Assembly: GCA_021464245.1 (NCBI GenBank)
Contig: JADCRB010000041.1
Span: 2,137,656-2,201,655 of the forward strand
Source of the DNA: Carallia brachiata
Taxonomy: Eukaryota > Streptophyta > Magnoliopsida > Malpighiales > Rhizophoraceae
DNA length: 64,000 nt
Direction: 5' to 3'
The notes under the pieces are model-generated. The model was not told the DNA's origin. It did no database searches and saw only the letters and a list, made by a program, of their open reading frames with translations. A program made the translations under genes and the position numbers. Below are positions 13,709-25,679 of the stretch, piece after piece (the first letter of the stretch is position 1; the number at the start of each line of letters is the position of its first letter).

Positions 13709-16700
13709 TCAAGAAACTCTTGATGTCGTTTCTAATGAGGTTTTAGAGCAGTGTTTAAGTACTATTGGAGCTTCGACATTCATTTTCAGACAGCTGAACT
13801 CCAAAGCCAGTATAGGCTTTGATAACAACACAGATATGCTTAGCTTCAAATTATCATCTAATATATCAGTTGCAGCACTTGAGTCTACATTTTTGAGCCT
13901 CTCCTGGCCCAAAGATTCTTCTTTATCGCGTGCTCGTGCTGGTGATAGCCCTGTTACCTTTGCTGGCTGCACTGGTCGCACTCTACAAAATTCATTTACG
14001 ACTTAGTTTTTTGTCATTGATTAAATGGATCATTCTTTTGCAACATGAAAGGCCAACTATGAGTCTGCTCACAGATATTAAAACAAAAAACAAAAAAAAA
14101 AAAGGCACCTGCACACAATATTGCAGGAATACTTCAAAAGGCTGGGATTATATTCTGTACCACCGCTGCATGATCACAAAAAGAAGCAATTTATGTTGTC
14201 TTGCAAGTGTTGATGATTTAAGCACCGAGAACGTGGAGATTTACCTAAAACTTGGCAGTGACATTTTGATTGTTGGCCCCCAAAACCTTCTGTTGGTTGT
14301 CAATGCCGGAACTGCTAGACACCAAGGTTGTGAGCACAAGTAAAACAAATGGAACGTGCGGACAGAACAAAATGGCTCCCTTGACAAAAATAAAATCCAA
14401 GTTATATGGATAACTAACTCACAAGCAGTTGTCAGGTTGATATTGCAAATATCAGTGATAGAAGGACCATTAATTTCAGCCACTCGAACATCAGCCCCAC
14501 CATCTGGATTAGAGAGTTTAGCTCCCAGACCAATAGTGTTGAGAAAGCTGCTAAATCTATTGTCTTGTTGTTTTGGAATGGCCTTGAATCTCTGTTTAAA
14601 ACAGAAAAGTATCACAGAAAAAAACCAAAAGCCATTTCCATCAATGTAATCCAAATTGCTCCTATTTTCTGGGTGCAGCCGGAGGCAACAACAACTCTCT
14701 TAGAGAACTTTATAAAGCAGGATAGCGAGCTATCAGTTTAATTATGGGTCAGCTTTGGCGCGAATGATGCTAAAATATGACAGGGACAGATATTTGAATG
14801 CATTAATTGAAATGTCATCCGCAGCAAAACTGGAGATGAGGATCACCTTTGAGAACTTAGCAACCTGGCTTGGAAGCCCAACGTTCTGCAAACGAAAATG
14901 CACCAATATCAGAAGCATAAATGCATTTCAGATGCCTCTGTTCTGGTGGCAGAACAGCACCATATCCATGCATGACGTTTCGATTCATGGAGCTAAATAA
15001 ACTCATAGTTAAGGTGAGCATGCAAGCCTTCAGGTTCATTTACTATGGGCTTAGAAGGACTAAAGCAATTTCCAACTATGGGCTCATTGTATATTTTCAT
15101 TGTTTGTTCAGCATAAGAAGGGAATTAAGATGCATTATTCAACTTTTAACAGGGATAAGCCGGCGGCCTTCCACCTGACTCAATGCCTATCACCGTTACG
15201 AAATTTTTCTAGCAGTCGAATTGCCTATGCAATGAGTTGCCTACCTAGTCCAATCACCCTTTCAGTGTCCTCTTACAGGGTCCAATAGCCTATGTGGCAC
15301 GTGTTGAACCATGAATGTTGGCACATAGAACCCATATATGAGATGGAAATTAGTTTAGCCGGCATGCCACAGAAATTAGCTAAAAAAATTTAGTAAACAA
15401 TTTCAGTACCTATGGCATGGTTCACTGGGATGCTGCAATACTAGCATTCACAGGTCAGCCTCTATCTGGGTAATAACTATTTATTAGATGAAATTTAATT
15501 CCATCAGACTGTTTCGTCTAACCAAGTTTTTTTTTTTTTTTTTTTCGTGCAGCCATTCTTGATATATGTTGAATGGGAAATTTTTGAAGTCGCTCCACAA
15601 ACAATTTCCCCATTTCAGAAGAATGACAGCAAAATCTTTTGACAATTTTTGTATTTCATAAGCCAGAAGTCAGTGAAATTCAAAACCATCACAAGGAATT
15701 TGCTTGCTGCCTACCTTTCGTCCATGATCGCAGGCATCATCACTGCTCACAAGCACCCTAGCTGCCCATCTGTTGACGAAAAGATCAAAGGCTTTTGAAT
15801 ATAAAAACTAGAGTTGATTGCCTCAACAGATAATTTCACTTATCATTTTACTACCCTAGCATGCAAAAAAGAAGCACCAAGTATAATACGATGGGCTACA
15901 GTTTAGTTTGGAAAACATGGTTTTATTTTTATTTCAATGATGCTTATCTGGGTCACTCTATCATCATGGATCAGACAATAGCAACTTGATCAGTTGCCAA
16001 GCCCACTTGGTCCCAGAAAGGGAAAGGGTGCAAAGTCAATAATGACCCTTATATTCTGAGGGTTGATCTTTTAGGACATTATTTGACACCCACCAGAGGA
16101 AATGGGCAAGTTTCAAAGTTAGCTGACCCAATACAGCTTCTAAAGTTGAATAATGATGACAGATAAGAAAAACATAGATCAAATTATTCTGCTTTGAGAC
16201 TGGTACATTTACCAGCCAAAAAGACGACATCTTTCATTCATAATACTCGTAAGTCATTTTTCCATAACTCATTAGTGTAAGCTAGAAGAGATGGAACAGG
16301 AAACATACGCGCAAGATGTTGGGGGATTCCACACAATTCCTGCAATCACCACAAGCTTCAAAAAGGAAAAAAAAAAAACCATCGTTAGTTATTTCAGAGA
16401 TCAAACGATAACCCCTTGGGGGATCACAGTATAGGTCTGAACAAAACCAATTGAACAGGTTTACTAATGGAAGTGACTATGAGTGAATTGAAGTTAAGAG
16501 CAGATAACCTCATCAAAAGGCCCAGCCGGACTGTTGTCATAGCTAGCAAGAAAAAAACCACCAAGAGTGTACCTGCAGGGTAGCAAACGCGGATCACCAG
16601 TGAACCAAAAAAGAAAAAAATTGAAATAATCAACTATAAATAAATTCACATACCCAAAAGCTTCAACTAATCTGAAATCTTTCGGAACGAATGCTCGAGC

Positions 16701-17133
16701 AGTTTCTGCTTTCACAAGATGAAGCTGGTACAAGGCACTGCAATTACAAAAACCAGACAACCCAAAACTCTTCCATTTTAATGAATATAATAAGGTAACG
16801 AAAATCAATGTCTGTTAGTTCGAGTGACAGGAGTTCGGTTTCCTTTAAGTAAGGTATTGATCTGAGCCTTATATATAAAGAAAATGAGCGTTGACAGAGT
16901 TTTAACCCTCTTATAAATCCTTTGCAGCTCAATTCTAGATTAGTTGGGACCCAATGTAACAGAACCGAAGGGTTACAGATAAAAAAAATATAATGAAGCA
17001 CAACCATAGCGGCTATCAGCAAGCGAAACAAAGTAACTTGAAAGTAGGATAAAAAATAAGAAACATGCCTGCCTTTGAATATCCAAGGAGGCTCGCCATA
17101 GCCAGAGGACTTTTTCGTTTCCTCAACTTCCAT
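13709..17133 (-). CDS. NXD1: NEOXANTHIN-DEFICIENT 1 (acetoacetate decarboxylase-like fold)
   Basis: NXD1 is needed for neoxanthin to accumulate in plastids, together with ABA4; its exact biochemical role is not settled. Ten exons on the minus strand join in frame to 306 aa: 17133-17069, 16737-16654, 16572-16509, 16355-16309, 15769-15715, 14885-14847, 14591-14423, 14311-14245, 14165-14109, 13982-13709. Conserved blocks read in order: GYGEPPWIFKG, LYQLHLVKAETARAFVP, FRLVEAFGYTLGGFFLASYD, VVIAGIVWNPPTSCAWA, GLPSQVAKFSK, ITDICNINLTTA, GPTIKMSLPSF, VRPVQPAKVTG and VSVLLSKP-like ISVLLSKPILALEF. Intron 1 has a GC donor (GGCAG|GCATGT), the only choice that keeps the frame; the other introns are GT-AG. 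It is close to the usual length for the family, with no sign of damage. The gene ends convergently with the PAP-like gene, an order I also recall for At1g28090/At1g28100. Confidence 0.95.
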
Positions 17134-17289
17134 GAACTCGGCTCACCGTCTAGCAAGCAAGATTTTGTAGAAGCGAACAGGGATTTGATTTGAACTCCTC
17201 CAGGCAACACCTAATGCAATGCAATGGCCAGCATTTCTTCCTTCTCTGCTATTTTATTGGAAGAAAAAATTCGGACAACGATCGACAGA

Positions 17290-17700
17290 GCAAGACTAAA
17301 CAGCGGCCCTTGTCACTGAGATGTATCATTAGCACACATTTGTCGAGACTTACTCGTAGACACGCAATTTCACATCCCCAAATTTGTAATATGCGACTGG
17401 TGCGATGGTTGACAACTCATGCTGGGACGATGCCAAGTTTTTAGTTAAGAAAAATAAAATAAAAATAAAAATGCTCATTTAGAAAGTACGCGCTGAACTA
17501 AACATAAGTGCAAAACTAAACAGCACTGTCACTGAGACGTATCATTAGCACACATTTTGTCGAAACCAAACCGTAGACACGTAATGTCACATCCCCAAAT
17601 TTGTAATATGCGACCGCTCCGATGGTTGACAACTCATTCTGAGATGATCCCAAGTTTTTAGCGAAGAACAAAATAAAAATACTCTGCTAAACTAAACACA
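17290..17700. repeat. ~220-bp imperfect tandem duplication upstream of NXD1
   Basis: Two diverged copies start at about 17290 and 17510. Shared blocks include catccccaaatttgtaatat, gatggttgacaactcat and ccaagtttttag in the same order. The pair lies about 150-570 bp upstream of the NXD1 start codon, between it and the LTR element, so it falls within or next to the likely NXD1 promoter. Confidence 0.85.
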
Positions 17701-17828
17701 ACTGTTAAACTGAATACTTATTATTAAAGACCAGATATACAAAGGTCAAGATCCAAATATCTGGCTGGCGGAGCATTACAAAGTAGGTAATGCATATGAT
17801 TAAAGAAAAGAGGGGCACTAATGAAGCC

Positions 17829-18259
17829 TGTTGGAACTGAAAAGAGGGTGAGATTGGAAATAAAAGAATTGCTTCAAATCGTGTAACAAACGTCACTTTC
17901 CTTAAGACAAAATTCGCCCTCCCTAATTGCAACAGAGGTATAATGCGAACTCTCTCATAAGATAAAATGAAGCACACTCGACTGCAGGTTGCAATACTGA
18001 AATCGAGCCATCGAGAAGTTATTGTAATATCCAAAATTACTCACAAAATGTATAAGGATTTTCTTATCTTCTCTATATCTATGTGAATGGCCAATTCACA
18101 TATTTATAAAGAGAATAATTAGTTATTTGGCCAAAAAATACGTCTTTTGGGTCCAATGGACACGACTATTCAACGTGTCCTTTCATCAATAGACACATAT
18201 CCATAACTACCAAATTAACTAGGGGACACAACTTTTCTATTTTGAAAATTTCCCCAACA
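17829..18259. repeat. left LTR
   Basis: It starts TGTTGGAACTG and ends TTCCCCAACA. It is preceded by target duplication AAGCC. It contains a TATA-like stretch, cacatatttataaag, about three fifths of the way along, consistent with an LTR promoter. Confidence 0.9.
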
Positions 18260-19194
18260 ATCCCCCGCCATTTTCAAATAAGAAAATGTAACAGATTCTT
18301 CGTAATTCTGAAAGTCAAATGTATAAGTAAAGGTATCTTACGATTGAACCTTACGTAGTGAAATATACGTTACAACATATCTGAATAGCATGGTAGACAA
18401 GCTTTGAACCAACTATTCTTATTGATATCATGTAGAAATATTCACACATTTGACTATACAACATTATACTTCTCTTTTTAATAATTGACACATTAAAGGT
18501 CATTGTGTACATATCCTTTTCATGAATGTTTTAAAATCAAGTTCTTAAACTTATTGGAACGGCCTACACATTCCACATTCACATAGGCAGACTAGGGCCT
18601 CAGCCTTAAAGCACCCTTTCAAGCCTGTTAAGAGCCTCAAAAGCTCAACCTCCCAATTAACTGCGGGTACTAAGCACTATGAAACTTCGGGATGAAGAAA
18701 AAATGAGTATAATGCTTCAAATCACGCTAATGATGTACTTTGACTCATTGAACTCAAGACTTGATGTTGTATCAAGCGTTGAGTCGAGGTTCCATCATGG
18801 GTGATCAATAATTATGGACTTGAACTCATCCCTCATTTGATGTCTCATTCATCTAGTTATTGTTAACCATTTTAGTTAAGGATTAACCTTCTTTTAATAA
18901 GCAACTGACTTTTCGAAAGTCTTTTATATTTACTATGGTACCACAAATTACACGCTAAGAAATACTGTTAATATAACGGTTAACATCTCACCCTTTCACT
19001 CTAAAGGGTCATTAACTTTAAATAAATTAAAGGCACTTGCTCTAGTGGTCGAGATCTACGAGCGTCACAGTATTTATATTAGTTTGTCTATACTATAGCA
19101 TAGTTGTCTATAAGTCATGTATTACTTTCTTTTGTTTGTAAAAGAAAAAAAATAATTTGACTTGTGAAAAGACTTTGAATAGTCACTTATAAAA

Positions 19195-19670
19195 AGTCAT
19201 GACTCTTTTCGAAAGACTACGTCTTTTCCCCACAAAGGATTATATCTCTTTCCATGAAAGGTCGCGTCTCTTCTATGAAGAGTCACATCTCTTTGTATGA
19301 AAGGTCGCATCTCTTCTCATAAAGGTTTGCGTCCCTTTCTACTAATGGTCATGTCTTTTCCTATCAAAAATCATGTCTCTTCCTTTGAAAGGTCTCGTCT
19401 CTTCTCTTGAAAAATAACGTATTTTTCTTTGAAGAGTCACGTCTCTTCTCATGAAAAATCACGTCTCTTTCTATGAGAGGTCGCATCTCTTCCCATAAAA
19501 GGTCGCGTCCCTTCCCATTAATAGTCATGACTTTTCCTATCAAAAGTCATGTCTCTTCTTTGAAGAGTTTTTTCTTTTCTCTTGAAGAGTAACGTCTTTT
19601 CTCTTAAAGAGTATTGTCTCTTCTTATGAAAAATCTTGTCTCTTCCCATCAATAATAATGACTTTTTCCA
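19195..19670. repeat. degenerate ~21-22-bp minisatellite inside the LTR element
   Basis: About twenty or more consecutive diverged copies follow a pattern like (C/T)GTCTCTTC-(t/c)ATGAA-(a/g)GGTC. Successive units such as cgtctcttctatgaagagtc, catctctttgtatgaaaggt and catctcttctcataaaggtt share the TCTCTT core and spacing. All six frames contain stops, so it is not a repeat protein. Confidence 0.8.
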
Positions 19671-20532
19671 TGCATAAAGTCCCTTCTTGGACTTTGTTCA
19701 AAACGAATGGACACAATTTAATGTGTTCCATATTTGTGTCCTATATCTTAACTTAGGACATCCAATTCCTGTAGCCTTTAAGACTACTTCGTGGAGAAGT
19801 TTTTCATAATATAAGAATTTACAATTCTCCGTTTCTTTTCTATTATAACAAGCACGTTGGTTATAACGGCTTTTTAGGATCTATAATGTGCCTGCTAGGA
19901 TTTGGGTTCATTCTGATGGGACACAACTTTGGTTTTAATCCCACTTAATTGTGTAGCTGGAACGAAGTTTGTAACCATCGGACACATTAACAAAACATCA
20001 GAATAATACATCATCTCAGGTCTATGATCCAAACGTACAACTTTGAGACATTGTCCAGTGGCAGGACAAGAACCACATTAATTCTTTTCATCCTTGTGTC
20101 TAAAAGACACTGGTGAATTCCTTTGTCCACTTATTCTTATCCAAGAACCATGAAGAAGCAAACATTTTTTTTTAATTATTATTTAAAAATCACAAATCAC
20201 ATATAAATAAGAACCTACTGTGCAGTGCATTATGGATATTCATGTCAACTGTCATTTACATGTTTATATAAAATACTATGCATGCACTTCACACACACAT
20301 ATGTATATATCTCTAACACCAATATTTATTTATTTTTATTTTCTATAATTCCATATGTCCAGTCAAATACAACACCATCATTAGTTTTATAAAACCCATT
20401 AGACCATTGTACTATCCAAGTGTCTTTCTTGGATACTTAAATCATGCAGTCATCATGAATGTTCATGCAAACAACTTATCCCAAATACATAAAAAGTCAA
20501 TAAGTAATTTCATCATCTACACATATATACAC

Positions 20533-20720
20533 ACTTTTAGAATCCAACAATGATCAGTGAAAGTTGTTTGTATACATGTATATATATATGGATGAGCATG
20601 CATGCATGGTGGTTATTTATATACATGTATATAAATAACCACCATGCATGCATGCTCATCCATATATATATATACATGTATACAAACAACTTTCACTGAT
20701 CATTGTTGGATTCTAAAAGT
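20533..20720. repeat. 188-bp near-perfect palindrome inside the LTR element
   Basis: Each arm of about 93 bp is the reverse complement of the other, centred between 20625 and 20626 on atacatgtat. The outer end is acttttagaatccaac and its partner gttggattctaaaagt. The only difference I see is a 2-bp length change in the (TA)n part. There is no real loop, so an RNA copy would be one long hairpin. It may be a nested MITE or an inverted duplication; I see no convincing target duplication. Confidence 0.9.
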
Positions 20721-21482
20721 CACGTGTACTATAATTACCATAAAAACCATTAGACAAAGAACAATGGCAACATATGCATGATCATGTACGTAAAATCCTT
20801 AGGCATCCATTTTCCTTTTTATAGACTTAAAGGTGTATATATACACATAACGGACATCATTTTCTTTTCCTTGCTACACAAGCAATTGTTCCTTTCCGTT
20901 TGCATGGCTTTTCATGCATAAGAAAAGTTACAAAAGCCACCAGTTTATATATAATTGTTTAGCGCAGCGGTCTGGTGTCTATTAGGATTCATTGCCTCTA
21001 AGCATTCCCGTGGATTTAAAATCCAACGTACACCTTCTTAATTTCCACAGTTTACATGGGAAACCATTGGTGCGGCACAACTGATCGGAAGGCAAATGGG
21101 TTAGGTACCATACACATTTTAATGAGTAGTCAAGAGTTGCCTCGATTCCCAAGCAGCAAGCATACAATAAGCGGCATCCTCCATATTCTTAACATTCATA
21201 ACTTATATCAACCTTTAATGACTAAGTACAAATTCATAAATTTATGTGATACCACATGTAAAGCATGAATTCGTATGACTGTGATCATAGATACGAGCAC
21301 TTCATCATGTTATAAATCAGAGAGAAGAATGGCATACCTTGGATCATGGATCATGGATCATAGAACTTGAAATTTTCACATGCGAGATATAGTTATTGCT
21401 TGAACGAACTTAATTCATCAAGTCAAAAGTCAATCCTTTCAAAATAATCCAATCAGGAATGATAAAATTTTTGTCTTAAGAT

Positions 21483-21917
21483 TGTTGGAACAGAAAAGAG
21501 GGTGATATTGGAAATGAAAGAATTGCTTCAAGTCGTGTAACAAATGTCACTTTCCTTAAGACAAAATTCGCCCTCCCTAATTGCAACAGAAGTATAATGC
21601 GAACTCTCTTACAGGATAAAATGAAACACACTCGACTGCAGGTTGCAATATTGAAATCGAGTCATCGATAAGTTATTGTAATATCCAAAATTACTCACAA
21701 AATGTATAAGGATTTTCTTATCTTCTCTATATCTATGAGAATGGTCAATTCACATATTTATAAGGAGAATAATAAGGTAGTTATTTGGCCAAGAAATGCG
21801 TCTTTTGGGTCCAATGGACACGACTATTCAACGTATCCTTTCATCAATAGACACATATCCATAACCACTAAATTAACTAGGGGACACGACTTTTTTATTT
21901 TGAAAATTTCCCCAACA
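21483..21917. repeat. right LTR
   Basis: It starts TGTTGGAACAG and ends TTCCCCAACA, followed by target duplication AAGCC. Compared with the left LTR it has a 4-5-bp insertion near 21772-21778 and scattered transitions. Confidence 0.9.
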
Positions 21918-21922
21918 AAGCC

Positions 21923-23017
21923 TCTAATATTACATAAATAAATAAATACATATATAATAGTAAGTGCCTCCATAACTTGTATAGTGCGTTTAGGAGGGTG
22001 AAATATAAAGTTCGGGAATGATTTTGGGTAAAAAATTGACAATGCTTTGTTTGTGAGGAAAGGTGGGCAAAGGGACAAGGCCAGATACCTAGAGACAATT
22101 TTTCTTAGGGTATTTACTAATTTTTTTTTTTTAGTGAGTAAAATTAATTTATAATTTAACATTATTTAAATATTATTATTAATTTTTTATTTAAGTAGAT
22201 CTCACTTATTATATAGTATAAAATTATAAATAAATTATACTCATTTAAAAAAAAAGAGTAAAAATAGAAATCCCCTTTTATTTTCTTTCTTAGACCCCAC
22301 TAAATTTCTTTTCACTCTATAAAAAAGAGGCCTTTTTTTATTTTGAAGTAAAAAATACCTTAAAATAAAAAATTACCATTATATCCTCACTTTTATTCTT
22401 AAATTTTAATTTTTTAATAAAATTAATATTATAACACATACCATTTTTTTTTCGTAACTTTTATTTATTTTTAAACAAAATATTTTTAACTTTATTTTCT
22501 TTACACATGAATGATAGAAAAATTTTCTCGATTTCAACATTTATCCATCTTATTTTCTTTTTTCTCATTTTCCTCTCAGCTTTTTTTTTTTTTTCCCAAA
22601 TAAAGGGTTAGGAAGCTCCAATTGACTTCGAGTCATAAGATTCGAGTCATAAGATTCGATATGCAGCTAACCAGCCAAACAAGGTCACACTCCCGTTTCG
22701 GTTAAATGGTGGCTATGCCAGTCTACTAGAGCATATCCTAAGTTGCACAGACATAAACACGATGGTTCACACACGACGAATTCAGATACGACGATACGTT
22801 AATTTTAAAAAAATTAAAATACAAATACAGAATAAATATAACTAAAACATGGATATATATATAAAGTCATGAACGTTAAAAATGAAAAAAATGTATTACT
22901 CTTCAAAAACAACAATGCAACTCTTCTCTAAGTTTTCACATTGGATACGCCGACGACAATCCTCCGCCACTTCTTTTCACCTCCCAAACTCCCCACTATC
23001 TCATTTCCCATTGCCTC

Positions 23018-23050
<33 letters not shown>

Positions 23051-25679
23051 GTGAGAAAGACAAAAATGGCAGCAGCAATCCCTCCACGGACACAGCCTCC
23101 AAGACATGTATCTCGTGAATAGCGGTAGAAACGACAACAGCGACAAGGACCTAGAGGCCGGTGGAAACCGAGGTGGGAACAAGACTTGAGGCTATATATA
23201 TATATATATAGTTCTTTTGAAAAAAATTTTACTGAAAAATATAAAAATAGTGTTTTCGTGTCTTATCGTGTCCGACACACTTCTTTCTTATATTTGATAC
23301 ACATATTCAATTTTTTTTTTTAATTTTTTTCAGACACTTTTCAGCATATTTGACACGTGTCTAAGATATATTGGACACATATCTATATTCATGACATATC
23401 CCAGAGTGAACATCATATGCCACAGCCTCCGGTCGTGTAGCGCCTAATAACTCGTCTTATTCCAATATGTTTGTGTATATCCAAATAGAACCAAAACAGG
23501 CTTAAACATTCAACAAGTCAAAGCCCTCAAGTGGTCAAGATATCAAGATCAGATGTACACAAATAATCACAATCAATATCAGTATGTCAATCTCCTCTAA
23601 CTAGGGCTTTCAATTTGATTTGTAAAAATCTTATCAACCATGTTATAAGTTATTAACTCTGTCCATGAAAAGTGAAATCACGTATACATGTAATAAACAC
23701 ACAAGACAATGGCTAGACGAGATAACCTAGCAAGTTATAGTGAATTCAGTCTGAGAATCTCCCACATCTTTAAGCAAACCAGATGAATCTTTGGAAAAAG
23801 GACAAGAAAATATAGAAGGAGGACACGAAAAAAAAAAGTTAATATTTCTTCTTATGAGATAAGAGATTTTTATTTTGATTCTCTGTTTTAAATGAGTGTA
23901 ATTTACTCATAATTTTACACTATATAACAAATGAGGTTTAATTGAATAAAAAAATTAAATATAATATTTAAATAATATAATATTATAAATTAATTTTATA
24001 CACTAAAAAAAATAAAATTATTAATTATCATAAAGATAACGTAGATTTGAGTTAGCATTTAAAAAATTTAGAGAGAATTCACCAAAACAAAAAGAGAAAA
24101 ACTTAAGAGAGACGTGTGCCATGTATGGTAAGACTAAGAAAACATTTTTGCAGCCAAGCTTCCTAAGCTACCACATGGTCTACCAAACACATAGAAGGTC
24201 TGGAATTCGAAGAGAGACGATAAAATATACATTGAAACAAGCACAAGGAAAGAAAACCCACCTCACTCATGAGCTTTAGAACCCGGAAAATCATTACTTG
24301 GAAGCGTCGAAGTGAAGATAGGTAGAAAATATTCAGGGTTATGTACTTGTAATTTGTGCGTGGCAGAGAAGGGAAGGAAGAGAAATAGAGGGTTATCTGT
24401 ACTATGTGTACAGCAGATATGGTGAGCTAATCAAGCGGCAGTAGCAGCAGCAGCAGAGCAGAACTGCAGAAGTGGATAGGGTTGCATCTTATTATAATCA
24501 AAACTTATCTTCTACCTGTCCATTCATTCATGACGTGGGGCTTCTTAATTATTTGGAATTGGCGCCAACTGAATTCGGTCAAATACCATAACCCCCAGTT
24601 CCGGTTTCACCGAACCCCTTGTTTCGTTTCTTTTCTCTTTTTGTTGAATTTATTTCTTGGAACCCGTATCACACCCCATATGCCATATGCCCATATCCCG
24701 TGGTCCCTGATTCATGGCTTCTGCCTTTAGTGCAGGGTGACGCAAAGACAATGGCTTCTTTTCTGGCATATTAACAATAAATATCTTGTTAGTTCGTCTA
24801 GAAACAAGATCTACTAAATCAATCCGACTAAGCATTATTATATTTAAGCCACTTTTTTAAAACATACTTTAGTTTTGTCCGGCACTTAGGGGTGGATACT
24901 ATGTTTTAACACTTGGCATATTTAACTTCGGGGTCTTAATATGAATGAGGAGGTGAGGGAATCAAAAGTTTTATGAGGAAGACCATAATCCTATTAGCAT
25001 ATTGGAGGGCCATCTTTGTTCAATGAACGGGAAGAAGAAAATTGAAAAATCAAATCATTTCCAACTATTAAATTTAGAAATCATGATCATGCACGGAAAT
25101 TAAAATCTGCGAATCTTTTCTGGCGTTCAAATCATTTCCTGCGTCAGCTTATGCCAGTCGTCACTGGTGAGTTAAAAGAGCAACAACTCATGAGTCTTGG
25201 CATATTCAAGAACGGATCTTGGATTCCCAGTGAAGTAAATCCCAAATGAGTGTCACTACTGCAGGTTTTGGTTTTTGAGAGAGGTGGGGATCCCCAAAAT
25301 AGCAGCAGTCTTTATCATCCCTGGCAAGTGTACGAATCAGCCATGGATGACCCCAGCAAATCTTCACGCCATGACTGGGACTGACAAGTTCTGAATCACG
25401 GGTTTTACCTCGACTCCCAGATAACCACGCGTGCGTCCATGTCTTACAGTGGAGAGATAGCCCCACCCCCAACTACCAATTTAAAACTATTTCACTAATT
25501 TAGGTACAATCCCAAAATCTCCTTGCCTGATTTACGTGGTTCTCTAGTGGTCAGCTACGCAAGATGCCAACTTTTTTCCTATTAACATTTGCCTTTGGAA
25601 TCAGCACAACCTGATACCAATTTGACCAAGCACAGGACTAGAAGAAGAATAATTATAGCTGATTCGACTTTGGCAATTA
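21923..25679. other. intergenic stretch between LTR element and RARE1-like gene
   Basis: AT-rich sequence with (CT)n at about 23020-23050, (TA)n at about 23196-23210 and a CAG-rich patch near 24438-24458. At 22740-22800 and 23250-23400 there are short inverted-like blocks of the type cgtgtc/gacacg that may be relics of a terminal-inverted-repeat element. The 3' UTR of the RARE1-like gene must start just below 25680. No gene is seen. Confidence 0.5.

Larger units (their letters stand above)
17829..21917. mobile_element. complete non-coding LTR retrotransposon (LARD-like), 4.1 kb
   Basis: Two direct repeats of about 431 and 435 bp bound the element (17829-18259 and 21483-21917). Each starts TGTTGGAAC and ends CCCCAACA, so both carry TG...CA ends. 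The host bases AAGCC flank it on both sides (17824-17828 and 21918-21922), a 5-bp target-site duplication. The 3.2-kb interior has no gag, protease, reverse transcriptase, RNase H or integrase frame, so it would need proteins from another element. I recognise no usual tRNA-Met primer site after the left LTR and no clear polypurine tract before the right one. By eye the LTRs differ at roughly two dozen sites plus a small indel, so the insertion is not recent. The interior holds a minisatellite and a long palindrome (separate entries). Confidence 0.9.

Noticed and set aside
18260..18290. Primer binding site after the left LTR
   Set aside because: The sequence atcccccgccattttc lacks the TGG start and does not match the usual initiator tRNA-Met site.
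22882..23182. Ser/Leu- and Arg/Glu-rich frames on opposite strands
   Set aside because: Both come from a CT/GA repeat and have no protein family features.
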